NCBI GenBank assembly: GCA_025050535.1
Contig: JALBVF010000001.1
Span: forward strand, 186,001-250,000
Source: Candidatus Protistibacter heckmannii
GTDB lineage: Bacteria > Pseudomonadota > Gammaproteobacteria > Burkholderiales > Burkholderiaceae
DNA: 64,000 nucleotides
Direction of reading: 5' to 3'
Every line of letters starts with the position of its first letter. Position 1 is the stretch's first letter. Position numbers and translations under genes: made by a program. The notes beneath the pieces are model-generated. The model was not told the DNA's origin, searched no databases, and was given only the letters and a program-made list of their open reading frames with translations. Positions 1-9,066 of this stretch are shown piece by piece.

Positions 1-144
1 CTCGCTTACACCATAACCTGAAGTTAACCCGGCTAGTACCTGGTCAACCGCATGTTTAAAAAGTGGCTTGAATGATGGTTTAAACCGATAGACCTTGTTT
101 TCGTAGGCCACGTTATCTGGCGCTAGATCTCGGTAGAGGACCAT
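1..144 (-). CDS. Possible partial ORF at left edge, lower-GC segment
   Basis: The reverse strand reads open from an ATG at 144 down to base 1, about 48 codons, giving a plausible mixed-composition peptide (MVLYRDLAPDNVAYENKVYR at its start). The frame also stays open upstream of that ATG. I do not recognise the product. The segment has clearly lower GC and contains TTTAAA and TTTAAAC words unlike the DNA to its right, so it may be a different origin joined near position 150, or noncoding. Because the ORF leaves the window its true length is unknown. No ribosome site is evident. Low confidence. Confidence 0.2.
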   Translation of the reverse strand, partial: MVLYRDLAPDNVAYENKVYRFKPSFKPLFKHAVDQVLAGLTSGYGVSE

Positions 145-180
145 GTCACATGTCCCAGCGGCTGTGGCCAATCCGAATCT

Positions 181-738
181 CTCCAAGACGTCTTTGCGGG
201 GGACGGCGAGATCCGCAACGGCCTGTCCACGCCCGTGCCCTGGTCGGGCAACCAGGACGGCGTATGCACGCTGGAGCTGATCCAGAGCGGCGCCGGCGTT
301 GAAGTCAGCACCACGCCAGAGTCCGACGGCTGCCGCGCCTATTGCAGCGGCAAGGGCACGTTCAAGGCGGTGTACGTGAAGCCGCCCGACGCCTGCCAGC
401 GCAAGGCGGTGGCCGCCGCGCGCGCGAGCTTCCGGCGGCTGATGCGCGCCAAGGCCTACGAACAGGCGCTGGGCCGGCTGGAGCCGCTGCTGCAGCAATG
501 CGGCGCGCTGATCTAATGGCTGGACGCCTACCGCATCCGCAACGAACTGGCGCTGGTGAATTACAAGCTCGGACGCACCGGAGAATGCCAGCGCGAGCTC
601 CAGCCGCTCGCCCACTACGCCACGCTGCCGCCCGAGAAGCTGCGGGAACGCTTTGCGCCGATCGACGCGGAGATGTTTTATCCCGAGCTCAAGGCAACGC
701 GGCTGACGCTCAAGCTCTGCAACGCCAACCAGCGCTAG
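181..738 (+). pseudogene. Hypothetical protein broken by an in-frame TAA
   Basis: One frame encodes a continuous-looking protein from about 181 to the TAG at 736-738, interrupted once by TAA at 514-516 (reading ...GALI-stop-WLDAYRIRNE...). The two halves share the same frame, so a single nonsense change explains the break. The C-terminal half (repeated helix-forming stretches with Cys) looks like a small periplasmic or TPR-like protein, but I recognise no family. The start is not clear: the frame merges with lower-GC DNA upstream at about 150, so the 5' end is probably lost. The stop overlaps the end of a reverse-strand ORF. Confidence 0.45.
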
Positions 739-1540
739 GCCAAAGCACTGCTTTCGCGCTTCGCATCCGCTCCCGCGCTCAGGTCTGCTTCCTCCACCAC
801 CGTCAGCAGGACGCCGGGCGGACGCAGGCCGAATTTCGGCGGCGTCAGGGCCTTGCCCACGGCCGCGGCACCGGGCGCCGCCTGGCGGTGCCGCTCCCGC
901 AACAGCGCCGCGTATTCGGCGTCGGTCAGGCTGGGGCCGGCGCCCAGGCGCGGCGCGGCCTGTTGCCCGGCCAAAACGGCCGCACCGCGCACCGCGGCGA
1001 TGGCGCGGGCGCGCCGGCGCAGGTGTTCGCGCCCGTCCTCCTCATTGCCGCGGCCCTTCACCGCCGACACCGCCGGCAGAGCATGCGGCTCTTCGCCATC
1101 GCGCTGCGTCGCCTTCTTGCTCTTGCCTGCTTCCTTCTTGTCGAAGGCGGCGTGCAGCTTGCTCCCCGGCGTCAGCCGCAGCGTGGCGCCGCTCAGGGTG
1201 GGCGCGCGGGCGAGGCTGAGCGTGGGCCGGGGCGCGGCGTCCGCGCCCTGGGAAAGATCGCGCAGTGCATTCTGGGCCGGGAGGGGCGCAGGCGCGCCAG
1301 CGAGCAGGCGTTCACGCAGGCGGCGATGGAAATGCTCGCGCAGCGGACGCGGCGGAAATTGTCCGAACTGCACCGCAGCGACCTTGGCGATCGCGCTTAT
1401 TTCAGTTTTTGGAGAACTTGCATCCGCAGCCGAGGCGCTCCTGCCCGGCGCGCTGGCGGCGCTTCCAGCCCGGCTGACGCCGCCCAGAAAGGGATTGGCG
1501 GCCGTCAGCGCGCGGTTGCCGGCGAGCGGCGGGTAGACGG
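735..1540 (-). other. Unrecognised reverse ORF downstream of broken cytochrome c
   Basis: After the frameshift that ends the diheme cytochrome reading frame near 1540, the reverse strand stays open to a TAG at 735-737. The first part (PVYPPLAGNRALTAANPF) still looks like the tail of the third heme domain of a cytochrome. The following 230 or so residues are Ala/Arg/Lys-rich and match nothing I know. The last 60 residues (LTDAEYAALLRERHRQAAPG and on) read more like a real protein terminus, so a small gene or the 3' part of a deleted one may be here. No start codon with a ribosome site is visible. The opposite strand also has long GC-driven open frames, so coding status is uncertain. Confidence 0.25.
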
Positions 1541-2479
1541 GCTGGCCGGCGTCGTTGCCGCGGCCCCGGGGAAGGCGGAGCCGGGCGGCGGCGCTTCGTT
1601 CTTCGGCAGCGATTTGAGATAGATCGCCATCGCGCGGATGTTCGTGTCGCTCAGATGCTGGAGGCTGCCGTAGACCACTTCGGCCATCGGCCAGAAAACG
1701 GTGGCGCGCGGCGAGACGCCGGTCTTTAGCAGCGCGGCGATATGCCCGATCTCCCAATCGCCCAGACCCGCTTCCTTGTCGGAGGTCAGCGAGGGCGCGT
1801 ACCAGTTGAGCACCGGGATCAGGCCGCCGGCGAGGTCGGACTTTTCCTCGGCGGCACCCAGGTTTTTGCGCGCGGTGTGGCAGGCGCTGCAGTGCCCCGC
1901 GCCCTGCACGAGATAGGCGCCGCGATTCCATTCCATGGTCTTTCCGCGCTCGTCCTGATAGACGCAGGGGCGGAAGTAGAGTGCGCGCCAGACCAGCGGC
2001 AGATTGCTCTGGTTGTAGGGGAAGCGAAGGGTGTTGGGCGTGTTGGCGCGGCGCACCGCCAGAACGCTGCGCAGAAAGGCGTAGACGGCGTCGACGTCGG
2101 CGCGGCTGAGCTTGGTGTAGTTCGGATATGGGAAGGCGGGATAGAGCAGGCTGCCGTCAGCGGACTTGCCGTTGTGCATGGCCTGCCAGAAGGCGTCCGC
2201 GCTCCATTTGCCGATGCCGGTCTCGGCGTCGGGCGTGATTTTGGGCGCGTAGATCGTTCCGAAGGGCGAGGGCACCGCGCGGCCGCCTGCATAGGCCGCG
2301 CCGCCGCGCTCGGTGTGACAGGCGCCGCAGTTGCCGGCGCACGCCAGATAGGCGCCGCGCGCGAGCTGCTCGCTCTTGCTCGCCAGCGGCAGGCAGACCG
2401 CCGCCGCCAGGAAAGCGGCGATCAGGACCGCCCAGCGCAGCTTGCGGTGCGGCGGCGGCTCGAAGCGCTGGATCTTCAT
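1541..2479 (-). pseudogene. Diheme (formerly triheme) cytochrome c, 3'-truncated
   Basis: The product starts with one N-terminal membrane or signal segment (WAVLIAAFLAAAVCLPLA) followed by two CXXCH heme sites (CGNCGACHT near residue 54 and CSACHT near residue 197). This is the layout of the membrane-bound cytochrome c subunit of periplasmic alcohol and aldehyde dehydrogenases, which normally has a third CXXCH domain. Here the reading frame shifts after ...LKSLPKNEAPPPG, and only the PPLAGN motif of the third domain survives in another frame, without its CXXCH, so a deletion plus frameshift removed it. Its ATG (2477-2479) overlaps the stop of the upstream cytochrome gene, indicating a coupled operon. 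Electron transfer is probably lost. Confidence 0.7.
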
Positions 2480-3054
2480 CACGGCATGCTCCCACAGCGC
2501 AGGGGCAGCTTCTTCGGGTTGATTGCCGCGTCCACGGTGGGCGCGGCGGCGGCCTTCTTGTCCGGCGTGGGCTGCGCGGCGAGCCAGGCGGCCACGGCGG
2601 CAACGTCCTCGCCATTGAGCTTGTCGGCGATCTGCACCATGCAGTCGGGCGCGAGCGCGCGGCGCGTGCCGTTCTTCCAGGCGCCGAGCTGGCCGAGCAG
2701 ATAGTCCTTGGGCAGGCCGATCAGGCCAGGCACCACCGGCGCCAGCCCGAGCAGCTTGCCGCCATGGCAGGCCATGCAGGCGGGCAGCCCGCGCCCGGCG
2801 TGGCCCGCGCTCACGAGCACGCGGCCGCGCTCGAGCTGGGCGGCGGAGGACGGCTTGGGCGCGCGCTCGGCTTAGGGCGGATGCTGGGTGGAGAAATATT
2901 GCGCGATCTCGCGCAGGTAGGCGTCGGGCAGCGCGTCGACCATGTAGCTCATCGCCGCGTACTTGCGCCGGCCTTCGCGGAAGTTGAGGAGCTGGTTGTA
3001 GAGGTAGCCTTCGGGCTTTCCGGCGATGCGGGGATAATAGCCGTCAGCTGTAGC
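2479..3054 (-). pseudogene. Cytochrome c4-like protein, internal stop and 5' truncation
   Basis: The reverse strand encodes YPRIAGKPEGYLYNQLLNFR followed by FSTQHPP, a TAA (2872-2874), and then, in the same frame, a second heme domain with CMACHG and a distal Met region. The pattern PxLAGQ...YLxxQLxxFxxGxR is typical of the two-domain cytochrome c4 family, periplasmic electron carriers. The first CXXCH and signal peptide are missing: recognisable sequence begins abruptly near 3054, next to a forward-strand remnant of another gene, so the 5' end was deleted. Three lesions or junctions make function unlikely. It directly precedes the diheme cytochrome gene. Confidence 0.7.
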
Positions 3055-3137
3055 CCGGCCTTAGTCGCCCTGCCCGGCAACCACTTCGCGCCCCTGGGCT
3101 CGGCCTTCCCGAGCCCGCTGCTCTTTCCCCGCCGGAC

Positions 3138-3382
3138 ATGCGGGTGACTCGGCCCGAGGGCGGCTACTTCCTCTGGGTGGAGCTGCCCAGCAGCGTGGAC
3201 GCGCTGGCGCTGCACCGCGAGGCGCTGCGCGAGGGCGTGAGCGTGGCACCCCCGGCCCCATCTTCTCGGCCACGCGCGGCTTCAGGCATTGCCTGTGGCT
3301 GAACTACGGGCATCTTTGGAGAGCGGAGATCGCGCAGGCGGTCGCCACGCTGGGGCGGCTGGCGCGCGAAGCGCTCGGCTGA
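3138..3382 (+). pseudogene. C-terminal remnant of a MocR-type GntR/aminotransferase regulator
   Basis: The forward strand reads RPEGGYFLWVELPSSVDALA, then after a one-base shift near 3250 GPIFSATRGFRHCLWLNYGH and the terminal helix ending at TGA 3380-3382. PEGG.xLWVELP and APGxxFS...LRLNxGH are the hallmark C-terminal motifs of MocR-family regulators (fold-type I PLP aminotransferase domain fused to a GntR DNA-binding domain). Only the last 80 or so residues remain; the DNA-binding domain and lysine region are gone. The left boundary abuts the truncated cytochrome, so the two remnants probably flank one large deletion. Nothing is recognisable between about 3055 and 3137. Confidence 0.65.
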
Positions 3383-3456
3383 TTCCCTGGGCGCTGAAAA
3401 CGAAGGCGCGGCAGGCGAGCGTGGCAAGCGATCGGCAGCGCACCGCCTCTGCCGGC

Positions 3457-4494
3457 CTACACGAGCGGCAGCGTGCCGCGCAGGAAGTCTTCCACCGTCG
3501 GATGCCGGAACACGAAGCCGGTCTCCTCGACGATGCGCCGGTTCTCGAGCTGGCGCGATTCCTTCATGAAGCTGAGCATCATCGGCGAGAGCGCCGCGGC
3601 GGCGGCCTCGCGGTCCACGCGCGGCGGGCGCGGCAGGCCGGCCCAGTCGGCGACGAGGTCGAAGTATTCGCCCATCTTCAGGCGCGTGTGGTCCACGGCG
3701 TTGTAGACGCGCTGCGGCCAGTTGCGGTCCAGGCCGCGCAGGGCCATGCGCGCGAGGTCGTCGGCATGGATGTGGTTGGTGTAGACGTCCTGCGCGGAGA
3801 TCAGCGCGGGCGTGCCGGCGCGCAGCCGCTCCAGCGGCAGGCGGTCCTCCGCGTAGATGCCGGGCGCGCGCAGGATGCTCACGGCGCGGCCCGCGCGAGC
3901 GCCCCAGATGCGCAGCCGGGCCTCGGCCGCCAAACGGCGCACCGCGCGCGCGTTCGCCGGCCGGACCGGGCGGCTCTCCGTCACGAGCTTGCCGTCGCAA
4001 TCGCCGTAGACGCCGGTGGTGCTGATATAGACCAGGCGGGGGCTCCCGGCCGGATCGGTTAAAATCCCGACCTTGGCCGACAGCCACGATTTCCCGCCGC
4101 CCAGGCCTTTTCCGGCGGGCGCGCAGCGTGCGCCGCGCAGGCGCGCCGGACGCGCGAGAACGGCGAGCAGCCGGCGCAGACGCGGATCGTCCGCGCCCTC
4201 GGAAGGCGGCGGCGCGAAATACAGCACGCGCGACGCCAGACCGCGCAGCCGCGCCAGACTGGCGGGCCGGTCGAGATCGCCGAGCAGGGGCAGCGCACCG
4301 GCCGCGCGCAGTTCGGCCAGGCGCTGCGGTTTGGAAGTGAGGGTGAGCGCGCGGTCAGGGCCTTGAGGATCTTGAGCGCGCAGCAGCGCGAGCGCGCGCA
4401 TGCCCACGTCGCCGCAGCCGACGATGAGCATGCGCCGCCGCCCGAGCCTGCGCCGGGCAAGCCTGCCGGGCGCGTGCAGTGAAGTTGAAGTCAT
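3457..4494 (-). CDS. SDR-type NAD(P)-dependent epimerase/dehydratase (YeeZ-like)
   Basis: A 345-residue extended short-chain dehydrogenase family protein. It shows a Rossmann nucleotide-binding motif MLIVGCGDVGMRALA near residue 23, the STTGVYGDCDG segment with the catalytic Tyr, a following ARAVRRLAAEAR helix in the usual Lys position (no obvious YxxxK lysine), and the substrate side NHIHADDLARM typical of the YeeZ/NAD-dependent epimerase subgroup. The substrate is unknown. I prefer the ATG at 4494 (MTSTSLHAPG); longer in-frame starts would run into the divergent gene at 4508. The frame is uninterrupted, in contrast to the genes to its left. It shares a 13-base divergent intergenic space with the reductase gene. 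Confidence 0.75.
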   Translation of the reverse strand: MTSTSLHAPGRLARRRLGRRRMLIVGCGDVGMRALALLRAQDPQGPDRALTLTSKPQRLAELRAAGALPLLGDLDRPASLARLRGLASRVLYFAPPPSEGADDPRLRRLLAVLARPARLRGARCAPAGKGLGGGKSWLSAKVGILTDPAGSPRLVYISTTGVYGDCDGKLVTESRPVRPANARAVRRLAAEARLRIWGARAGRAVSILRAPGIYAEDRLPLERLRAGTPALISAQDVYTNHIHADDLARMALRGLDRNWPQRVYNAVDHTRLKMGEYFDLVADWAGLPRPPRVDREAAAAALSPMMLSFMKESRQLENRRIVEETGFVFRHPTVEDFLRGTLPLV

Positions 4495-4507
4495 GAACGG
4501 ATTGTAG

Positions 4508-5560
4508 ATGAGCCACGAAGTCACCATCGCCCCCAGCGGCCGCAAATTCATCGTGGAAGACGAGGAGACCATCCTCGGCGCGGCCCTGCGTGCCGGCGTC
4601 AACCTGCCCTACGGTTGCAAGAACGGCGCCTGTGGCTCCTGCAAGGGCAAGGTCGCGGCGGGCTCAGTGGTGCAGGGCAAGCACGCTCCCAGCGCGCTCT
4701 CCTTGCAGGATAAGGCCGCCGGCATGGCGCTCTTCTGCTGCGCTACGCTCACCGGCGACGTGACGATCGAAAGCAGCGAGGTGCGCGCCAGCGGCGACAT
4801 CGACGTGAAGAAGCTGCCCTGCCGCATCAACGAGATGGAGCACGTGGGCGCGGACGTGATGATCCTGCGCCTGCAGCTACCGGCCAACGAGCGGCTGCAG
4901 TTCCTCGCGGGCCAGTATCTGGAATTCATCCTCAAGGACGGCACGCGACGCAGTTATTCCATCGCCACGCCGCCGCACGGCGATGGCCTGCTCGAGCTGC
5001 ATCTGCGCCACATGCCCGGCGGCGTCTTCACCGACCACGTCTTCGGCGCCAAGGCCGACACGCCGGCCATGCGGGTGCGAGACATCCTGCGCTTAGAAGG
5101 CCCGCAGGGCGGCTTCTTCCTGCGCGAGGATTCCGCCAAGCCCATCGTCATGCTCGCCTCGGGCACGGGCTTCGCGCCGATCAAGGCGATGGTCGAGCAT
5201 GCCGCGTTCAAGCGGCTGAAGCGGTCGATCGTCCTCTACTGGGGCGGACGCCGTCCGCAGGATCTGTACATGCGCGCGCTGTGCGAGCAGTGGGCCGCCG
5301 ATCCGGCGATGCCGCTGCGCTTCGTGCCCGTGATCTCCGACGCGCTGCCCGAGGACGCCTGGAGAGGGCGTGCCGGCCTGGTTCACGAAGCCGTCATGCA
5401 GGACCTGCCAGACCTCTCCGGCCACCAGGTCTACGCCTGCGGCGCGCCGGTCATGGTGGCCGCCGCGCAACGCGATTTCACCGCGCGCTGCGACCTGCCG
5501 GAGACGGAGTTTTTCGCGGATTCCTTCACCTCGGCCCGCGATCTGGCCCAGGCGGAATAG
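4508..5560 (+). CDS. 2Fe-2S ferredoxin/FAD oxidoreductase (CDP-6-deoxy-glucoseen reductase-like)
   Basis: The 350-residue product has an N-terminal plant-type [2Fe-2S] ferredoxin domain with the cluster ligands CKNGACGSC at about 37-45 and a fourth Cys in LFCCATL, followed by an FAD domain (RRSYSIATPP, the RxYS flavin motif) and an NAD-binding domain (ASGTGFAPIKAM, then YACGAPVM). This is the architecture of phenol hydroxylase and AscD-type reductases, soluble enzymes that pass electrons from NAD(P)H to a partner oxygenase or dehydratase. In Betaproteobacteria this gene is routinely labelled CDP-6-deoxy-delta-3,4-glucoseen reductase, but its real partner is unknown. Intact, and divergent from the epimerase gene. 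Confidence 0.8.
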   Translation: MSHEVTIAPSGRKFIVEDEETILGAALRAGVNLPYGCKNGACGSCKGKVAAGSVVQGKHAPSALSLQDKAAGMALFCCATLTGDVTIESSEVRASGDIDVKKLPCRINEMEHVGADVMILRLQLPANERLQFLAGQYLEFILKDGTRRSYSIATPPHGDGLLELHLRHMPGGVFTDHVFGAKADTPAMRVRDILRLEGPQGGFFLREDSAKPIVMLASGTGFAPIKAMVEHAAFKRLKRSIVLYWGGRRPQDLYMRALCEQWAADPAMPLRFVPVISDALPEDAWRGRAGLVHEAVMQDLPDLSGHQVYACGAPVMVAAAQRDFTARCDLPETEFFADSFTSARDLAQAE

Positions 5561-5667
5561 ACCGCAAGCCCGGCCGCGCGGGCAGCCCGCCTTGCCCGAC
5601 AAGGTTCCGATAGTGCCTGTCATGGTTTTTCGGTATCGTCCCTATTCGCATTTTTTGCATCGGTTTT

Positions 5668-5687
5668 GCGCCTGAGGCGCGTTTTTT
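5668..5687 (+). terminator. Hairpin with T-run directly before argD ribosome site
   Basis: GCGCC-TGA-GGCGC (5668-5680) is followed by G and six T (5681-5687), an intrinsic-terminator shape. The T-run touches the argD Shine-Dalgarno GGAG (5688-5691), so any transcript that reaches argD must read through it. It may terminate the upstream reductase transcript or act as an attenuator of argD. Confidence 0.5.
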
Positions 5688-5699
5688 GGAGTGTTAGCC

Positions 5700-6911
5700 A
5701 TGACCGTCCCAACCCAGCCCTTCTCGTCCTACGATATCGACTCGCTGATGTTCATCACGCGACGTCCGGATATCGTGTTCGTGGAAGGCCAGGGCTCTTG
5801 GCTGATCGACAACAACGGCAAGCGGTATCTGGACTTCCTGCAGGGCTGGGCGGTGAACGCCCTGGGCCACGCCAACCCGGGCATGCTCGCCGCGCTCGAG
5901 CAGCAGGCGCGCCGCCTGATCAACCCGAGCCCGGCCTTCTACAACGACCAGATGGCCAAGCTCGCCGGCCTGCTGACCCAGCACAGCGTCTTCGACAAGG
6001 TCTTCTTCACCAACAGCGGTGCGGAAGCCAACGAGGGCGCGATCAAGCTGGCACGCAAGTGGGGCCGCCTGAAGAAGAAGGGCGCCTACCAGATCATCAC
6101 CATGGACCACAGCTTCCATGGCCGCACCATCGCCACGATGAGCGCCTCGGGCAAGCCGGGCTGGGACACGATCTACGCGCCGCAGGTGCCGGGCTTCCCC
6201 AAGGCGAAGCTCAACGACATCGGCTCGGCGGAGCGCCTGATCGGCGAGGAGACCGTCGCCGTGATGCTCGAGCCGATCCAGGGCGAGGGCGGCGTGATCC
6301 CGGTCACGCATGAATTCATGCGCGAGCTGCGCGAACTCACGCAAAAGCACGGCCTGCTGCTGATCGTCGACGAGGTGCAGACCGGCTGCGGCCGCACGGG
6401 AAAGCTCTTCGGCTACGAGCATTTCGGCATCACGCCAGACATCATGACCCTGGGCAAGGGCATCGGCGGCGGCGTGCCGCTGGCGGCCCTGCTCTGCCGC
6501 GAGGAGTTCGCGGTGTTCGAGGCCGGCGACCAGGGCGGCACCTACAACGGCAATCCGCTGATGTGCGCGGTGGGCGTGTCGGTGATCGAGCAGCTGACAG
6601 CGCCAGGCTTCCTGGAATCGGTGCAGGCGCGCGGCAAGCAGCTGCAGACGATTCTGCTGAAGATGAGCGCGGAGTTCGGCCTGCAGGGCGAACGCGGAGA
6701 CGGCCTGCTGCGCGCGCTGCTGCTGGGCCGCGACGTGGGCGTGCAGATCGTCGACGAGGCGCGCGAGCTCTCGCCCGAGGGCCTGCTGCTCAACGCCGCC
6801 AAGCCAGACCTGCTGCGCTTCATGCCGGCGCTGAACATCTCCGCCGAGGAGATGGACAAGATGGGCGCGATGCTGCACGGCCTGCTCTTGAAGCTGGCGG
6901 TCAACGCCTGA
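5700..6911 (+). CDS. argD: Acetylornithine aminotransferase
   Basis: A 403-residue class III PLP-dependent aminotransferase. It converts N-acetylglutamate semialdehyde to N-acetylornithine in arginine synthesis and may also serve as succinyldiaminopimelate aminotransferase in lysine synthesis. Visible motifs are [20 protein letters not shown] (PLP phosphate site), the [20 protein letters not shown] aspartate region, and the Schiff-base lysine in [15 protein letters not shown] chose the ATG at 5700 because GGAG lies eight bases upstream; a GTG at 5691 is in frame but overlaps that site. The gene is intact and is followed by a strong bidirectional terminator. Confidence 0.9.
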   Translation: MTVPTQPFSSYDIDSLMFITRRPDIVFVEGQGSWLIDNNGKRYLDFLQGWAVNALGHANPGMLAALEQQARRLINPSPAFYNDQMAKLAGLLTQHSVFDKVFFTNSGAEANEGAIKLARKWGRLKKKGAYQIITMDHSFHGRTIATMSASGKPGWDTIYAPQVPGFPKAKLNDIGSAERLIGEETVAVMLEPIQGEGGVIPVTHEFMRELRELTQKHGLLLIVDEVQTGCGRTGKLFGYEHFGITPDIMTLGKGIGGGVPLAALLCREEFAVFEAGDQGGTYNGNPLMCAVGVSVIEQLTAPGFLESVQARGKQLQTILLKMSAEFGLQGERGDGLLRALLLGRDVGVQIVDEARELSPEGLLLNAAKPDLLRFMPALNISAEEMDKMGAMLHGLLLKLAVNA

Positions 6912-7510
6912 AGCCTGCGCCAGCAGGAATGAAAAAGCCCGGCGCGAGCCGGGCTTTTTCATGGGTGGCTTCGATCCATTCGCCGAGATAGGCGGTGCGG
7001 ACCTTGGGATCGTTGAGCAGATCGTCCGCCTTGCCCTGCGCGGATATCTCGCGCACGACCTCGAAGATTTTCTCCACCATCAGCGGCGAGAGGCCCATCG
7101 AGGGTTCGTCGAGCAGCAGAAGCCGGGGCCGCGCCATGAGCGCGCGGGCCATGGCGAGCATCTGCAGCTCGCAGCCGGAGAGCGTGCCGGCGAGCTGCCC
7201 GGCGCGTTCCCGCAGGCGCGGGAAGATGTCAAACATGCGCTCGACGTCTTGCGCCACGCCGGCTTCGTCGCGGCGCAGGTAGGCGTCCATCTGCAGGTTT
7301 TCCAGGATGCTCATGCGCATGAACACGCCGCGCGCCCTGGGCGGCGAGCTGGTGGGTGATGGCCTTCATGGTGGTGGTCTTGCCCGCGCCGTTGGCGCCG
7401 ATCATGGCGACGAGCTCGCCCTTGCCAACCTCGAGCGACACGCCTTTGACGGCGTGGATGCCGCCGTAGGCGGCGCGCAGGTCTTCGATGCTGAGCAGCG
7501 CGGCGCTCAT
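6901..7510 (-). pseudogene. livF: Branched-chain amino-acid ABC transporter ATPase LivF, frameshifted and internally deleted
   Basis: The start at 7510 (MSAALLSIEDLRAAYGGIHA) has an AGGAGG site seven bases upstream. The Walker A motif GANGAGKTTT is present, but the frame is lost near 7330. The second half, in another frame, has a signature region (LSGCELQMLAMARAL, normally LSGGEQ) and Walker B LLLLDEPSMG. It then jumps from REISAQG straight to KADDLLNDPKV, so about 30 residues including the switch histidine segment (usually LVEQN) are gone. The normal end (AYLGE) is followed by readthrough to 6901. LivF normally pairs with LivG to energise leucine-type uptake; this copy cannot. Confidence 0.85.
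6932..6959. terminator. Bidirectional intrinsic terminator between argD and livF
   Basis: A perfect 12-base inverted repeat AAAAAGCCCGGC / GCCGGGCTTTTT with a GCGA loop. The A- and T-runs make it work in both directions, ending argD on the forward strand and the liv operon on the reverse strand. The broken livF reading frame now runs through it because the natural livF stop has been lost. Confidence 0.9.
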
Positions 7511-8170
7511 TGGCGGGCCTCCTGCGCGGCGCCCGGACTCGGGCTCGCCCACGGCGATGATCTTGCCGTAGTCGAGCACGCTGAGCCGGTCGCACAGGCC
7601 CATGACGAGCTTCACGTCGTGTTCGATTAGCAGGATGGTGGTGTCGTCGGCGTGGATCTTTTCCAGCAGGCCGCGCAGCGCGATCTTTTCGGTGGCGTTC
7701 ATGCCGGCGGCGGGCTCGTCCAGCGCGAGAAGGCGCGGCTCGGTGGCCAGCGCGCGGGCGATCTCGAGGCGGCGCTGATGGCCGTAGGAGAGTTTGCGGG
7801 CGGTGAAGTGGGCGTAGCGGGAGATGCCGACGTAGTCGAGCAGCTCGGCGGCGCGCGAGGATCGTGACCTCTTCCTCGCACGTGGCGCGGTTGCGCACGT
7901 GGCGGCCGACCATGACGTTCTCTAGCGCGCTCAATTCGCCGAAGAGGTGGATGTTCTGGAAGGTGCGGGCGATGCCGGCGTGCGCGACTTCGTGCACGGC
8001 GGTGGGCGTGTAGGCCTGCCTGCCGAGGATGAAGCTGCCGGCGTCGGGTGTGACCAGGCCGGTGACGACGTTGAAGAAGGTGGTCTTGCCCGCGCCATTG
8101 GGGCCGATGAGGCCGTAGATCTGACCGCGATGGATTTCGACGCCGACCTTGTCGAGCGCGCTGAGGCCGC
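7511..8170 (-). pseudogene. livG: Branched-chain amino-acid ABC transporter ATPase LivG, N-truncated, frameshifted
   Basis: Recognisable from LSALDKVGVEIHRGQIYGLI through Walker A GPNGAGKTTF and GIARTFQNIHLF, all in frame with the preceding livM. Near 7870 about 30 residues are lost together with the frame. The rest (ELLDYVGISRYAHF, LSYGHQRRLEIARAL, Walker B LLALDEPAAGMNATEK, switch ILLIEHD) is in a second frame. The N-terminal 20 or so residues and start codon are missing because livM is joined directly to the body of livG. The C-terminus also lacks its usual end and runs without a stop into livF. Confidence 0.85.
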
Positions 8171-9050
8171 CGAGCATGACGCCGGGCACGTGGCCCATGC
8201 CGCCCAGCACGACCATGGCGAGCACGACGATGGATTCGGAGAGCGTGAAGGATTCGGGCGAAACGAAGCCCTGGAAGGCGGCAAACATGGCGCCGGAAAT
8301 GCCGCCGAAGGACGCCCCGATGGCGAAGGCCTGCAGCTTGACATTGCGGGTGTTGATGCCCATGGCGCGGGCGGCGATCTCGTCCTCGCGGATCGCCACC
8401 CAGGCGCGGCCGATGCGCGAATGCTGCAGCCGCGTGCAGATGAGCACGATGAGCAGCGCAAAGGCGGCGAAGAGGTAGTAGTAGAGATAGGTGGAGCCGA
8501 TCTGCAGGCCGAAGATTTTCTGCGTGCGCGAGAGCTTGGCGCCGAAGAGGCTCACGGGGTCGATACCATTGAGGCCCTTGGGGCCGTTGGTGAGGTTGAG
8601 CGGCCGGTCGAGGTTGTTGATGAAGATGCGGATGATTTCGCCGAAGCCCAGGGTGAGGATGGCGAGGTAGTCGCCGCGCAGCTTGAGCGTGGGCGCGCTG
8701 AGCAGGATGCCGAAGACCACCGCGAGCGCGCCGGAGAGCGGCACGATGAGCCACACGCCGGCGTGCAGGCCCTGCGGGAGGAGTTGGGCGAGGACGGCGA
8801 AGTGCTGGGTGAGGTGCGGCGAGAAGAGCAGCGCGCCGAAGTAGGCGCCCACAGCGTAGAAGGCGATGTAGCCCAGGTCGAGCAGTCCGGCGAAGCCCAC
8901 GACGATGTGCAGGCCCAGGGCGAGCATGATGTAGAGCAGTGCGAAGTCGAGCAAGCACACCCAGTAGTTGCCGCCCGCCCAGCCGGCGAAGAGCGGAGCC
9001 GCCAGGACCAGGGCAATGAGGATCAGGGTCTTGGCGCGCTCGATTGGCAT
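8171..9050 (-). pseudogene. livM: LivM permease, C-terminus deleted and fused in frame to LivG
   Basis: The protein begins at 9050 and shows the multi-span LivM permease: LLDFALLYIMLALGLHIVVG, GLLDLGYIAFYAVGAYFGAL, and the ATPase-coupling region ARAMGINTRNVKLQAFAIGA. It ends at VVLGGMGHVPGVMLGG, after which livG sequence follows without a stop. About the last 60 residues of LivM (two membrane spans) and the livG start were removed by one deletion, whose junction lies in a Gly-Gly stretch (about 8165-8170). It sits 16 bases downstream of livH. Expected role: inner-membrane pore for leucine, isoleucine and valine uptake. Not functional as it stands. Confidence 0.85.
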
Positions 9051-9066
9051 GGGGTGTGGGACGGGT

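Noticed and set aside
7311-9050. A 579-residue 'permease-ATPase' protein as a genuine new fused transporter
   Set aside because: After the ATPase Walker A region the frame runs into Arg/His-rich out-of-phase sequence, and the correct LivG and LivF sequences lie in other frames. It is the product of deletions and a frameshift.
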